Assembly (NCBI GenBank): GCA_902785575.1
Contig: CACZZF010000014.1
Span: 1 to 64,000 of the forward strand
DNA length: 64,000 bases
Origin: an uncultured Bacteroidia bacterium
GTDB lineage: Bacteria > Bacteroidota > Bacteroidia > Bacteroidales > UBA932
Reading direction: 5' to 3'
Positions 32,318-41,518 of this stretch are shown in pieces. The stretch's first letter is position 1; each line of letters opens with the position of its first letter. The translations under genes and the position numbers were made by a program. Below the pieces are notes generated by a model. It searched no databases, was not told where the DNA came from, and saw only the letters and a list, made by a program, of their open reading frames with translations.

Positions 32318-32920
32318 ATGGCAAAGAAAGCAACATCAAAACCCGTGGAGGCTCAGGAGCTTCCGAAGGATTATGTCCCTTCCCTCAAGAAGGTCTACAA
32401 AGAGGAGATCGTTGACAAGCTCATGAAGCAGTTCTCCTATACTACTGTCATGCAGGTTCCCAAGCTCGTGAAGATCACGATCAACGAGGGAGTCGGCGAC
32501 GCCACCTCCGACAAGAAGATGGTCGAAGAGGCCGCTGAGGAGCTCTCAAAGATCGTCGGACAGAAGGCTATCCTCACCCACTCCAGGAAGGACGTCTCCA
32601 ACTTCCGTCTTCGTAAGGGCATGCCCATCGGCGTGAAGGTCACCCTGCGTGATGTCAAGATGTACGAGTTCCTCGAGAGGCTCGTCCGCATCTCTCTTCC
32701 CCGAATCAGGGATTTCAACGGTATCGCCGAGAAGATGGACGGCAGGGGCAACTACACCCTTGGTCTGAAAGAGCAGATCATCTTCCCCGAGGTTGACATC
32801 GACAAGAACCCCCGTATCCACGGAATGGAGATCACTTTCGTCACCACGGCCAAGACTGATGAGGAGGCCCACGCTCTCCTCGCCGCCTTCGGTCTTCCTT
32901 TCAAGAAACATAACAATTAA
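32318..32920 (+). CDS. rplE: 50S ribosomal protein L5
   Basis: A 200-aa 5S rRNA-binding protein of the central protuberance. The first 15 residues ([15 protein letters not shown]) extend the usual N-terminus. Core blocks are [35 protein letters not shown] and [10 protein letters not shown]. rpsN follows at 5 bp. Confidence 0.96.
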   Translation: MAKKATSKPVEAQELPKDYVPSLKKVYKEEIVDKLMKQFSYTTVMQVPKLVKITINEGVGDATSDKKMVEEAAEELSKIVGQKAILTHSRKDVSNFRLRKGMPIGVKVTLRDVKMYEFLERLVRISLPRIRDFNGIAEKMDGRGNYTLGLKEQIIFPEVDIDKNPRIHGMEITFVTTAKTDEEAHALLAAFGLPFKKHNN

Positions 32921-32925
32921 GGAAT

Positions 32926-33195
32926 ATGGCAAAGGAATCAATGAAAGCCCGCGAAGTTAAGCGCGCGAAGCTGGTCGCCAAGTATGCCGAGAAGAGGCAG
33001 GCGCTCAAGGAAGCCGGAGACTGGGCAGCTCTCGACAAGCTCCCCAAGAATTCCTCTCCCGTCCGTCTGCACAACCGTTGCTCCCTCACCGGCCGTCCGA
33101 AAGGCTACATGAGGAAGTTCGGTCTCAGCAGGATCCAGTTCCGTGAGATGGCCAGCAACGGCCTCATCCCGGGTGTGAAGAAGGCAAGCTGGTAG
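32926..33195 (+). CDS. rpsN: 30S ribosomal protein S14
   Basis: An 89-aa protein of the 30S head. It is the longer, zinc-independent form: no CxxC pairs, with the conserved ending [26 protein letters not shown] and KKASW. The 79-bp gap behind it is by far the largest inside this otherwise tightly packed operon. Confidence 0.96.
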   Translation: MAKESMKAREVKRAKLVAKYAEKRQALKEAGDWAALDKLPKNSSPVRLHNRCSLTGRPKGYMRKFGLSRIQFREMASNGLIPGVKKASW

Positions 33196-33274
33196 ACTAT
33201 TACTACTTTATTATATTAACAATCGGATATCGGGCGCTCCCATAGGGACGTCGATCTAAAAAAACAAAAAAGAA
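33196..33274 (+). other. spacer before rpsH with a small hairpin, possible regulatory site
   Basis: Seventy-nine bases that carry no gene. At 33233-33252 GGCG and TCCC pair with GGGA and CGTC around an ATA loop, with one bulged C. S8 is known to repress the spc operon in other bacteria by binding an mRNA hairpin, so an S8 or processing site is a reasonable guess, not a demonstrated one. Confidence 0.35.
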
Positions 33275-33670
33275 ATGACTGATCCAATTGCAGATTATCT
33301 TACCAGGATCCGCAACGCCTACCTGGCGGGGAAGAAGGTCGTGGAGATCCCCTCATCGAAGATGAAGGTCGCCATCACCGAGATCCTGTGCGAGAAGGGC
33401 TACATCCTCAGCTACAAGGTGGTTGAGGGTACCCCGTACAACACAATCAAAATCGCTCTCAAGTACCATCCCCAGACCAAGATGGCCGCTATCAAGAAGA
33501 TCCAGCGTGTTTCCACCCCCGGTCTGCGTGTCTACGCTGACGTGGAGAATCTTCCCAGGGTCCTCAACGGACTTGGTATCGCCGTGCTTTCGACATCGAA
33601 GGGAATCATCACCGACAAAGAGGCCAAGACTCTGAACGTCGGCGGTGAGGTCGTCTGCTATGTTTATTAA
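33275..33670 (+). CDS. rpsH: 30S ribosomal protein S8
   Basis: A 131-aa primary 16S rRNA-binding protein, in many bacteria also the translational repressor of this operon. MTDPIADYLTRIRNAYLAGKK and the C-terminal GIAVLSTSKGIITDKEAK are diagnostic. Preceded by the structured 79-bp spacer. Confidence 0.97.
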   Translation: MTDPIADYLTRIRNAYLAGKKVVEIPSSKMKVAITEILCEKGYILSYKVVEGTPYNTIKIALKYHPQTKMAAIKKIQRVSTPGLRVYADVENLPRVLNGLGIAVLSTSKGIITDKEAKTLNVGGEVVCYVY

Positions 33671-33688
33671 TATTAAAGGAAAAGAATA

Positions 33689-34249
33689 ATGTCAAGAATT
33701 GGTAAATTGCCTGTAAGCCTTCCGGACAAGGTGAGCGTTGAGGTTCTCCCTGGCAACGTTTTGAAGGTTAAAGGCCCCCTCGGTGAGCTGAGCCAGAAAG
33801 TCGATCCCGACATCAAGGTCACCGTTGAGGACAATCAAATCAAGTTCGAGCGCCCTACGGATCAGCCGAGGCACCGCTCAATGCACGGTCTTTACCGCGC
33901 TCTCGTACATAACATGGTGGAAGGCGTGTCCAAGGGCTTCGAGACGAAGCAGGAACTTGTCGGCGTCGGTTACCGTGTGGCGGCTCAGGGACAGCTCCTG
34001 ACCTTCTCACTCGGTTACTCCCATGAGATTCACTTCATGCTCGCCCCCGAGGTTACCGCTGAGGTTCCCGCTGTCAAGAAGGGTGAGAATCCTGTCCTGA
34101 TCCTCAGGAGCAACGACAAGCAGCTCCTCGGCCAGGTCGCGGCTAAGATCCGCTCTCTCCGTAAGCCTGAGCCTTATAAGGGTAAGGGTATCAAGTTCGT
34201 TGGTGAACAGCTCCGCCGCAAGGCTGGTAAGACTGCTGCCGCTAAATAA
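33689..34249 (+). CDS. rplF: 50S ribosomal protein L6
   Basis: A 186-aa protein near the factor-binding site of the 50S subunit. MSRIGKLPVSLPDKVSVEV opens the first of two repeated domains; the second ends in RKPEPYKGKGIKFVGEQLRRKAGK. Normal length. Confidence 0.97.
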   Translation: MSRIGKLPVSLPDKVSVEVLPGNVLKVKGPLGELSQKVDPDIKVTVEDNQIKFERPTDQPRHRSMHGLYRALVHNMVEGVSKGFETKQELVGVGYRVAAQGQLLTFSLGYSHEIHFMLAPEVTAEVPAVKKGENPVLILRSNDKQLLGQVAAKIRSLRKPEPYKGKGIKFVGEQLRRKAGKTAAAK

Positions 34250-34265
34250 TTAGGAGGACACAGAT

Positions 34266-34628
34266 ATGGCATTGAATAAAATTGAAAGAAGAAGAAGGAT
34301 CCATTACCGCATCCGCAAGCATGTCAATGGAACCGCTGAGAGGCCTAGGCTGGTTGTCTTCAGAAGCAACAAGCAGATATATGCCCAGGTCATCGATGAC
34401 GAGAAGGGTGTGACCCTCGTGGCCGCCGCTTCTAACGACAAGATCCTCGCCGCTGAGTGCAAGGGCAAGACCGGCATCGAGGCCGCCGCTATCGTCGGAA
34501 AGGCTGTCGCCGAGCGCGCCAAGGAGAAGGGGATCGAGAAGGTCTCTTTCGACCGCGGAGGATATCTCTATCACGGCAGGGTCAAGAGTTTGGCCGATGG
34601 TGCCCGTGAAGGTGGACTTATTTTCTAA
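34266..34628 (+). CDS. rplR: 50S ribosomal protein L18
   Basis: A 120-aa 5S rRNA-binding protein with the typical [31 protein letters not shown] and [24 protein letters not shown] blocks. AGGAGG at 34252-34257, eight bases before the ATG, is a strong Shine-Dalgarno site, unusual in this phylum. Confidence 0.97.
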   Translation: MALNKIERRRRIHYRIRKHVNGTAERPRLVVFRSNKQIYAQVIDDEKGVTLVAAASNDKILAAECKGKTGIEAAAIVGKAVAERAKEKGIEKVSFDRGGYLYHGRVKSLADGAREGGLIF

Positions 34629-34640
34629 TTGAAGAAGACT

Positions 34641-35159
34641 ATGGCAAATACAAATGTTAAAAGAGTAAAGACCTCTGATCTTGAACTTAAGGACAGGTTG
34701 GTCGCCATCCAGAGAGTGACGAAGGTCACTAAGGGTGGTCGTCACTTCCGCTTCGCCGCTATCGTGGTAGTGGGTGACGAGAACGGCGTTGTTGGTTATG
34801 GTCTTGGAAAAGCCAATGAGGTAACCGCCGCCATCGCTAAGGGTGTCGAGGATGCCAAGAAGAACCTTGTCAGGATTCCTGTCATCAACACGACTATCCC
34901 TCACGAGCAGGTCTCCAGGTATGGTGGCGCTGAGGTTTTCATGAAGCCCGCCGCTCCTGGTACCGGTGTTAAGGCTGGTGGTGCTATGCGTGCCGTTTTC
35001 GAGTCAGCTGGCATCCAGAACGTCCTTGCGAAGAGCAAGGGTTCATCGAACCCCCACAACCTCGTGAAGGCTACTGTCACCGCTCTCACCGAGATGAGGG
35101 ACGCTTACACCGTCGCCGGTCTCCGTGGTATTCCCATGAATAAAGTATTTAACGGATAG
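34641..35159 (+). CDS. rpsE: 30S ribosomal protein S5
   Basis: A 172-aa protein at the decoding-site entry, important for fidelity. ATG 34641 gives the normal start [29 protein letters not shown]; an ATG 12 bases earlier is less likely. [30 protein letters not shown] is diagnostic. Its stop codon lies inside the Shine-Dalgarno site of rpmD. Confidence 0.97.
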   Translation: MANTNVKRVKTSDLELKDRLVAIQRVTKVTKGGRHFRFAAIVVVGDENGVVGYGLGKANEVTAAIAKGVEDAKKNLVRIPVINTTIPHEQVSRYGGAEVFMKPAAPGTGVKAGGAMRAVFESAGIQNVLAKSKGSSNPHNLVKATVTALTEMRDAYTVAGLRGIPMNKVFNG

Positions 35160-35171
35160 GAGGCGATTGTT

Positions 35172-35354
35172 ATGGCAAAACTTAAGATTACACAGGTCAA
35201 GAGCAAGAACGGATGCACCCAGAGGCAGAAGGATAACCTCCGTTCCCTCGGTATCCGCAGGATCGGCCACACTGTCGAGGTCGAAAAGAATCCGGTGACA
35301 GAAGGCCAGCTCGCCAAGATCCGTCACCTTGTCGTTGTTGAAGAACTGAATTAA
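35172..35354 (+). CDS. rpmD: 50S ribosomal protein L30
   Basis: A 60-aa protein with the family core KITQVKSKNGCTQRQKDNLRSLGIRRIGHTVEV. AGGAGG at 35158-35163 overlaps the rpsE stop codon and stands eight bases before the ATG. Confidence 0.96.
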   Translation: MAKLKITQVKSKNGCTQRQKDNLRSLGIRRIGHTVEVEKNPVTEGQLAKIRHLVVVEELN

Positions 35355-35366
35355 GGAGGAAAGGAG

Positions 35367-35819
35367 ATGAAATTATCAGAAATGAAACCCGCTAAGGGTG
35401 CGACTCATAGCAGAAAGCGTATAGGCCGTGGCGAAGGTTCAGGTAAGGGCGGTACAGCCACCCGTGGAACCAAGGGTGCCCAGGCCCGCGCCGGATACGA
35501 GCACAAGGTCGGCTTCGAGGGTGGCCAGATGCCTCTCCAGAGACGCCTCCCCAAGTTCGGATTCAAGAACCCCACCAGGATCGAGTACAAGGCGGTCAAC
35601 GTCTCCGCTCTCCAGGCTCTCTCTGAGACTCTCGGCAAGGCTGAGATCGGTCTCGATGAGATCAAGTTCGCCGGATTGGCGGACGCCAAGGAGCTTGTGA
35701 AGGTTCTCGGTAATGGCGAAATCACCGCTGCTCTCACCGTGACCGCTGACGCGTTCTCCGAGTCAGCCAAGTCAAAGATTGAGGCCGCTGGCGGAAAAGC
35801 TATCGTTATCGGAAAGTAA
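35367..35819 (+). CDS. rplO: 50S ribosomal protein L15
   Basis: A 150-aa late-assembly protein. The glycine-rich N-terminus (GATHSRKRIGRGEGSGKGGTATRG, about residues 13-35) and FEGGQMPLQRRLPKFGF are diagnostic. AGGAGG at about 35355-35360 precedes the start. Confidence 0.97.
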   Translation: MKLSEMKPAKGATHSRKRIGRGEGSGKGGTATRGTKGAQARAGYEHKVGFEGGQMPLQRRLPKFGFKNPTRIEYKAVNVSALQALSETLGKAEIGLDEIKFAGLADAKELVKVLGNGEITAALTVTADAFSESAKSKIEAAGGKAIVIGK

Positions 35820-35831
35820 TCTGACTGGAAG

Positions 35832-37172
35832 ATGAAGAAGTTTATTGAAACAATAAAGAACATCTTCAAGATCGAGGAGCTTCGCACGAGGCTCGGCTAC
35901 ACCTTCCTTCTCATCCTTATCTATAGGTTGGGTTGCTTCATCGTGCTGCCGGGTATCGACACCACCATGTTGGCTAAGCTGCAGAGCACAAGCCAGCAGG
36001 GCCTCGTCGGTCTGTTGAACATGTTCTCCGGAGGTGCCTTCGGTAACGCCTCAGTCTTTGCGCTGGGTGTTATGCCGTACATCTCCGCGTCCATCGTTAT
36101 CCAGCTCCTCGGCATGTTCGTCCCTTACTTCAGGAAACTCCAGATGGAAGGGGAGAGCGGCCGTAGGAAGATGAACCAGATCACCAGGTATCTCACTGTT
36201 CTCATCCTCTGCATCCAGGGACCGGCTTACATCGCTTCGATCCACAGCCAGATCCCCGGTGCCGCTTTCATCGCGGAGACCCAGCTTGGATGGAGCAGGT
36301 TCGCCTACAACCTTGTGGCGACCATCATCCTGATGGCGGGATCCATGTTTGTCATGTGGCTTGGTGAGAGGATCACTGACAGGGGTATCGGCAACGGTAT
36401 TTCCCTCCTCATCATGATCGGTATCGTGGCTCGTCTGCCTTACGCCCTTGTGGCTGAGGTCGGTACCAAGCTCACTACCACTGCTGGTGGAGGCCCTATC
36501 GCCCTCATCGTGGAGCTTATCATCTGGTTCCTCGTGATCGTCGCCACTATCGCCCTTGTGCAGGCTGTCAGGAAGGTCCCTGTGCAGTACGCCAAGAGGG
36601 TTATCGGCAACAGGCAGTACGGCGGTGTCCGCCAGTACATCCCCCTGAAGATCAATGCGGCAGGTGTTATGCCTATCATCTTTGCCCAGGCTCTGATGCT
36701 TTTCCCTCTGCTGTTCTCACGTTTTGACGCGACCAGAGGTATCGCCGCCAGCTTGAGCAAATACACCGGATTCTGGTACAACCTCATATTCGGTCTTCTC
36801 GTCGTGATATTCACTTACTTCTATACCGCCGTCACCGTCAACCCGACCATGATGGCTGAGGATATGAAGAAGAATGGCGGATTCATCCCCGGAGTCAAGC
36901 CTGGAAAGGCTACTGTCAACTACCTTGATGACATCATGTCCAAGGTGACCCTCCCTGGATCAATATTCCTCGCCATTATCGCTATCCTCCCGGCTTTCGC
37001 CAGGATAGCGGGTGTCAACGACTCATTCGCAGGTTTCTATGGTGGAACCTCCCTCCTGATTCTTGTTGGTGTCGTCCTCGACACTCTCCAGCAGGTTGAG
37101 AGCTACCTCCTGATGCGTCATTATGACGGTCTGATGAAGACCGGTCGTCTCTCCGGACGTTCCGGTATGTAA
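35832..37172 (+). CDS. secY: preprotein translocase subunit SecY
   Basis: Central channel protein of the Sec system, 446 aa, with about ten transmembrane helices. Family marks: FVLPGIDTT-like start of the first periplasmic region, the plug-helix segment GLLNMFSGGAFGNASVFALGVMPYISASIVIQLL (about 55-90), GERITDRGIGNGISLLI, and KNGGFIPGVKPGKAT. Standard position after rplO; SecG is encoded at 16.4 kb. Confidence 0.97.
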   Translation: MKKFIETIKNIFKIEELRTRLGYTFLLILIYRLGCFIVLPGIDTTMLAKLQSTSQQGLVGLLNMFSGGAFGNASVFALGVMPYISASIVIQLLGMFVPYFRKLQMEGESGRRKMNQITRYLTVLILCIQGPAYIASIHSQIPGAAFIAETQLGWSRFAYNLVATIILMAGSMFVMWLGERITDRGIGNGISLLIMIGIVARLPYALVAEVGTKLTTTAGGGPIALIVELIIWFLVIVATIALVQAVRKVPVQYAKRVIGNRQYGGVRQYIPLKINAAGVMPIIFAQALMLFPLLFSRFDATRGIAASLSKYTGFWYNLIFGLLVVIFTYFYTAVTVNPTMMAEDMKKNGGFIPGVKPGKATVNYLDDIMSKVTLPGSIFLAIIAILPAFARIAGVNDSFAGFYGGTSLLILVGVVLDTLQQVESYLLMRHYDGLMKTGRLSGRSGM

Positions 37173-37195
37173 TTAACCGATATTTTTAAGGAACG

Positions 37196-37966
37196 ATGGT
37201 CAAGCCCAAGACAGAAGAAGAAATAGAGCTTTTGCGCGAGAATGCCATAATCGTCTCGAAGACGTTGGCGGAAGTCGGCAAATGGGTCGCCCCTGGTGTG
37301 ACAACCGCGAGGTTGAATGAGGTGGCCGAGACTTTCATTCGCGACAATGGCGCTATTCCTAGCTTCCTTGGTTTCGAGGGCTTCCCCGCAGCCACCTGCA
37401 TGTCGGTCAACGACGTTGTCGTCCACGGATTCCCGTCGGATTATGTCCTCAAGGAGGGAGACATCGTCAGCGCTGACATCGGAACGCTGTACAAGGGCTA
37501 CAATGGTGATTCGGCGTACACCTTCCCGGTAGGGGAGGTGGATGCCGCCACCAGGAAGCTTCTTGATGTCACCAAAGCTTCTCTCTATAAGGGAATTGAG
37601 GCCGCGGTGGCGGGGGCTAGGACCGGTGACATAGGACACGCGGTGCAATCGTATGTAGAGTCATTCGGCTTCTCTGTGGTCCGTGAGCTTGAAGGCCATG
37701 GGCTGGGAAAGAAGATGCACGAGGCTCCCGGCGTCCCGAATTTCGGACGTCAGGGTCACGGGCCGAGGCTTCCCGAGGGTCTGGTGATTTGTATTGAGCC
37801 GATGGTCAATATGGGCGGCAGGGGTGTCTACCTGGCCAGGAACGGCTGGGCTGTCCACACCTCCGACCACAAGAAATCAGCCCATTACGAGCTTACGGTT
37901 GTTGTCCGTCACGGGAAAGCCGAGCAACTGTCAACCTTTGAATATATAGAAAGTACTGGTAAGTGA
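37196..37966 (+). CDS. map: type I methionine aminopeptidase
   Basis: Cytoplasmic metalloenzyme of 256 aa that removes the initiator Met. The five metal ligands are visible in GDIVSADIGTLYKGYNGDSAYTF (two Asp), ELEGHGLGKKMHEAPGVPN (His), VICIEPMV (Glu) and a final Glu in the SAHYELTVVV segment. The position between secY and infA is standard. Confidence 0.96.
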   Translation: MVKPKTEEEIELLRENAIIVSKTLAEVGKWVAPGVTTARLNEVAETFIRDNGAIPSFLGFEGFPAATCMSVNDVVVHGFPSDYVLKEGDIVSADIGTLYKGYNGDSAYTFPVGEVDAATRKLLDVTKASLYKGIEAAVAGARTGDIGHAVQSYVESFGFSVVRELEGHGLGKKMHEAPGVPNFGRQGHGPRLPEGLVICIEPMVNMGGRGVYLARNGWAVHTSDHKKSAHYELTVVVRHGKAEQLSTFEYIESTGK

Positions 37967-37986
37967 AATTTTAAAGTGTTTTTTCA

Positions 37987-38205
37987 ATGTCCAAACAAGT
38001 AGCTATAGAACAAGACGGAAAAGTTATCGAGACTCTTCCCAACGCGATGTTCAAGGTCGAGCTCGAGAATGGTCACGTCCTTCTTTGCAACATCTCTGGG
38101 AAGATGAGAATGAATTTCATCCACATCCTCCTCGGGGATAAGGTGCGGGTTGAAATATCACCTTACGATTTGACTAAGGGAAGAATATCTTTCAGGTACA
38201 AATAA
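37987..38205 (+). CDS. infA: translation initiation factor IF-1
   Basis: A 72-aa OB-fold factor that occupies the A-site during initiation. [47 protein letters not shown] and the ending [13 protein letters not shown] are diagnostic. Confidence 0.97.
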   Translation: MSKQVAIEQDGKVIETLPNAMFKVELENGHVLLCNISGKMRMNFIHILLGDKVRVEISPYDLTKGRISFRYK

Positions 38206-38219
38206 AAATAACACACGAT

Positions 38220-38336
38220 ATGAAAGTCAAAACATCCATCAAGAAGCGCAGCGATGATTGCAAGATCGTCAGACGCAAAGGCCGTCTCTATGTCATCTGC
38301 AAGAAGAACCCCAAGTTCAAGATGCGCCAGGGATAA
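38220..38336 (+). CDS. rpmJ: 50S ribosomal protein L36
   Basis: A 38-aa protein, [42 protein letters not shown] in three joined blocks ([36 protein letters not shown]). Only two cysteines are present (C14 and C27) and the final His is absent, so the four-ligand zinc site of the classic form is incomplete. Located between infA and rpsM as in most bacteria. Confidence 0.95.
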   Translation: MKVKTSIKKRSDDCKIVRRKGRLYVICKKNPKFKMRQG

Positions 38337-38374
38337 CAGCTTTTTGTAAAACAAATAAAAGTCTAAGATAAATT

Positions 38375-38752
38375 ATGGCAAGAATAGCCGGTGTTGATTT
38401 ACCTAACAACAAGAGAGGTGAGATCGGTCTCACCTACATTTACGGTATCGGCCGCAGCAGCTCCAGGGAAATCCTTGACAAGTGCGGTATCGACTACAAC
38501 ATCAAGGTCGGAGACTGGAATGACGAGCAGGTGGCCCTTATTCGTAACCTCATCAACGAGGAGTACAAGATCGAGGGAGAGCTCCGTTCCACCGTCCAGA
38601 TGAACATCAAGCGACTGATGGACATCGGTTGCTATCGCGGGATCCGTCATCGTATCGGTCTCCCTGTCCGTGGTCAGAGCACCAAGAACAACGCCCGTAC
38701 GAGGAAGGGTAAGAAGAAGACTGTCGCCAACAAGAAGAAAGCGACCAAGTAA
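38375..38752 (+). CDS. rpsM: 30S ribosomal protein S13
   Basis: A 125-aa protein of the 30S head contacting the P-site tRNA and L5. [28 protein letters not shown] and [25 protein letters not shown] are diagnostic; a Lys-rich tail ends the chain. First gene of the alpha-operon part. Confidence 0.97.
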   Translation: MARIAGVDLPNNKRGEIGLTYIYGIGRSSSREILDKCGIDYNIKVGDWNDEQVALIRNLINEEYKIEGELRSTVQMNIKRLMDIGCYRGIRHRIGLPVRGQSTKNNARTRKGKKKTVANKKKATK

Positions 38753-38765
38753 AAATTGATGAATT

Positions 38766-39152
38766 ATGGCAAAGAAAGCAACAGCATCCAAGAGAGTTGT
38801 CAAGGTTGAGGCTACGGGCCAGGCCCATATTTCATCAACCTTCAACAACGTGATTGTCTCCCTGACCAACAACCAGGGACAGGTCATCAGCTGGTCATCA
38901 GCTGGCAAGTGCGGTTTCCGCGGATCTAAGAAGAACACTCCTTACGCCGCCCAGATGGCTGCCGAGGACGCTTCCAAGACTGCTTACGACGCGGGCCTGC
39001 GCAAGGTTAAAGTCTATGTTAAGGGTCCCGGAGCCGGCCGTGAGTCCGCTATCAGGACCATCAATAACGCTGGGATCGTCGTCACCGAGATCATCGATGT
39101 GACCCCCATGCCCCACAATGGTTGCAGACCGAAGGGCCGCCGTAAAGTTTAA
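38766..39152 (+). CDS. rpsK: 30S ribosomal protein S11
   Basis: A 128-aa platform protein next to the Shine-Dalgarno helix of 16S r[42 protein letters not shown] and the ending [15 protein letters not shown] are diagnostic. Confidence 0.97.
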   Translation: MAKKATASKRVVKVEATGQAHISSTFNNVIVSLTNNQGQVISWSSAGKCGFRGSKKNTPYAAQMAAEDASKTAYDAGLRKVKVYVKGPGAGRESAIRTINNAGIVVTEIIDVTPMPHNGCRPKGRRKV

Positions 39153-39172
39153 TTTAATAATCAGAGTTTATT

Positions 39173-39775
39173 ATGGCAAGATATACTGGTCCTACCACCA
39201 AGATCGCCCGTAAGTTCGGCGAGCCTATATTCGGAAGCGACAAGGATTTCGAGAAAAGGAACTATCCTCCGGGACAGCATGGCCTGGCCTCCAAGCGCAA
39301 AAAGCAGAAGGAGTACGGTATCCAGCTGAAGGAGAAGCAGAAAGTCCGCTACATGTACGGCCTTCTCGAGCGTCAGTTCCACAACACTTATCTCAAGGCT
39401 ACCCGCATGAGCGGCCAGAAGGGTGAGAACCTCCTCTTCCTCCTTGAGTCCAGACTTGACAATGTGGTCTACAGGATGGGTGTCGCCCCTTCAAGGGCCG
39501 CCGCCAGGCAGCTTGTTAGCCATGCTCACATCACCCTCAACGGTGCTGTCTGCAACATCCCTTCAACCCAGGTCAAGCCGGGTGATACCGTCGCTGTCAG
39601 GGAGCGTTCCAAGAGTCTGGAGATTGTCCAGAAGAGCGTCGCTTCCGCCACTAAATATTCATGGATAGAGTTCGATGCCAAGGCTCTTTCAGGCAAGTAC
39701 CTGAACGTGCCGGCCAGGGCCGACATCCCTGAGTCCATCAACGAGCAGCTCATAGTTGACCTGTACTCCAAGTAA
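39173..39775 (+). CDS. rpsD: 30S ribosomal protein S4
   Basis: A 200-aa primary assembly protein, in many bacteria the repressor of the alpha operon. [21 protein letters not shown] and the S4 RNA-binding domain (about 90-155, [32 protein letters not shown]) are clear. No N-terminal zinc cysteines, so it is the zinc-free form. Confidence 0.97.
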   Translation: MARYTGPTTKIARKFGEPIFGSDKDFEKRNYPPGQHGLASKRKKQKEYGIQLKEKQKVRYMYGLLERQFHNTYLKATRMSGQKGENLLFLLESRLDNVVYRMGVAPSRAAARQLVSHAHITLNGAVCNIPSTQVKPGDTVAVRERSKSLEIVQKSVASATKYSWIEFDAKALSGKYLNVPARADIPESINEQLIVDLYSK

Positions 39776-39800
39776 CGATTAACACCCAAAAAGAAATAAC

Positions 39801-40811
39801 ATGGCAATCTTGGCATTTCAGAAACCTGACAAGGTGATAATGCTTGAAGGAACCGACACCGTCGGCCGTTTCGAGTTCAGGCCTCTCGAGCCTGGCTACG
39901 GTCAGACAATCGGCAACGCCTTGAGGCGCATCCTCCTCGCTTCACTCGAAGGTTTCGCTATCAGTCAGATAAAGATCTCCGGCGTGGACCAAGAGTTCGC
40001 GACGATCACAGGCGTGATCGAGGGGATGCAGGACATCATCCTCAACCTCAAGCAGGTCAGATTCAAGAGGATGGTTGAATCCGTCGACACCGAGGTCGCG
40101 AATATCGTCATCAGCGGTAAGAACGAGTTCACCGCCGAGGATATCTCCAAGGGATTGTCTTCTTTCAAGGTGTTGAATCCTGAGCAGCATATCTGCTCGC
40201 TCGAGCCGTCAGTCACTCTCGAACTTTCATTGACCATCACCAAGGGCCGCGGCTTCGTGCCCGCCGAGGAGATGAGGGATGAGAACACTCCTATCGGAAC
40301 CATTCCGGTGGACGCTGTCTACACCCCCATAAGGAAGGTCAACTGGACTGTCGAGAACTGGCGTGTCGAGCAGAAGACCGACTACGAGAAGCTCAACCTC
40401 GAGATCATCACGGATGGGTCTATCTCTCCCAACCAGGCTCTCCAGGAAGCCGCCAACATCCTCATCTACCACTTCAAGCTTTTCACGGACGACAAGAAGA
40501 TCTCCCTGGAGAGCACTGTGGAGTCAGACTCCAAGGAGCTTGACGAGGAAAGCCTCAGGATGAGGCATCTCCTCCTCACCAAACTTTCCGACATGGGTCT
40601 TTCGGTGAGGGCGTACAACTGCCTGAAGGCCGCTGAGATCGACACCTTCGCCGATCTCGTCTCCTACTCCAGGAACGAGCTCATGAAGTTCAGGAACTTC
40701 GGCAAGAAGTCGCTCAATGAGATTGATCTCTTGGTCGAGCGGATGAAACTCCAGTTCGGCATGGACGTCAGAAAATATAATATTGAACCCAAGAAAAAGA
40801 CTGTTGTTTAG
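39801..40811 (+). CDS. rpoA: DNA-directed RNA polymerase alpha subunit
   Basis: A 336-aa subunit. The N-terminal domain (to about 235) holds the dimerisation blocks [30 protein letters not shown] and carries RpoB/RpoC contacts; the C-terminal domain (about 255-325, [42 protein letters not shown]) binds promoter DNA and activators. rplQ starts 2 bp after it. Confidence 0.98.
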   Translation: MAILAFQKPDKVIMLEGTDTVGRFEFRPLEPGYGQTIGNALRRILLASLEGFAISQIKISGVDQEFATITGVIEGMQDIILNLKQVRFKRMVESVDTEVANIVISGKNEFTAEDISKGLSSFKVLNPEQHICSLEPSVTLELSLTITKGRGFVPAEEMRDENTPIGTIPVDAVYTPIRKVNWTVENWRVEQKTDYEKLNLEIITDGSISPNQALQEAANILIYHFKLFTDDKKISLESTVESDSKELDEESLRMRHLLLTKLSDMGLSVRAYNCLKAAEIDTFADLVSYSRNELMKFRNFGKKSLNEIDLLVERMKLQFGMDVRKYNIEPKKKTVV

Positions 40812-40813
40812 AA

Positions 40814-41299
40814 ATGAGGCACAATAAAGCAATAAATCACCTTGGCCGCAAGAGTGGCCATCGCAAAGCGATGCTGGCGAACATGGCTACCTCGTTGATC
40901 ATGCATAAGAGGATCCAGACCACCGTAGCGAAGGCGAAAGCCCTCAAAATGTATGTCGAGCCGCTTATCACCAAGTCCAAGGAGGACACAACCCATTCCC
41001 GCCGTACTGTGTTCAGCTACCTCAAGAATAAGGAGGCTGTCAAGGAGTTGTTCGGTGTGATCGCCCCGAAGATCGCTGATCGTCCCGGTGGATACACCCG
41101 CGTCCTTCACACCGGTTTCCGTCTCGGTGACGGATCCGACATGGCCCTGATCGAGCTCGTTGACTTCAATGAGGCCGCCCTCGCTTCCGCGAAGAAGGAG
41201 ACCAAGAAGTCGACCCGCCGTAGCCGCGCCAAGAAGGCTGAGGCCGCTCCGGCCGCCGAGCCTGCCGAAGCGCCCGCTGAGGAGCCGAAGGCTGAGTAG
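40814..41299 (+). CDS. rplQ: 50S ribosomal protein L17
   Basis: A 161-aa protein; the core (to about 120) has [29 protein letters not shown] and [29 protein letters not shown] tail of about 35 residues, first Lys/Arg-rich and then Ala/Pro/Glu-rich ([17 protein letters not shown]), extends beyond the E. coli form. Last gene of the cluster, closed by a terminator. Confidence 0.97.
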   Translation: MRHNKAINHLGRKSGHRKAMLANMATSLIMHKRIQTTVAKAKALKMYVEPLITKSKEDTTHSRRTVFSYLKNKEAVKELFGVIAPKIADRPGGYTRVLHTGFRLGDGSDMALIELVDFNEAALASAKKETKKSTRRSRAKKAEAAPAAEPAEAPAEEPKAE

Positions 41300-41318
41300 A
41301 TAACTCTATTTGGATATG

Positions 41319-41358
41319 ATTCCGGGACGGAAATTTTTTCCGCCCCGGAATTGTTTTA
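41319..41358 (+). terminator. terminator of the ribosomal operon
   Basis: ATTCCGGGACGGAA pairs with TTCCGCCCCGGAAT (one A-C mismatch) and is followed by TGTTTTAT. It begins 20 bp after the rplQ stop. The rest of the spacer to 41419 is AT-rich and empty. Confidence 0.85.
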
Positions 41359-41419
41359 TCAATATGGTTATAGTTAAAAACCCCTATTTATCGTTTTATT
41401 TTTAACATTTTCTTTGTTC

Positions 41420-41427
41420 TATTTTTG
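41420..41427 (+). promoter_or_regulatory. -7 box upstream of susC
   Basis: TATTTTTG fits TAnnTTTG and gives a leader of about 85 bases before the susC ATG at 41519. No clear -33 element; an activator may be needed, as is common for utilisation loci. Confidence 0.5.
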
Positions 41428-41518
41428 AATAATTACTAAATTGCGAAGGTTTTGGGTAAAATGCGAACAACTCCAACTACATATAAATAACATTACCACA
41501 TTAATTATCAACCATTCT

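Noticed and set aside
38220..38336. L36 as a novel zinc-free variant
   Set aside because: Loss of zinc ligands in L36 is common among bacteria, so two remaining cysteines are not remarkable.
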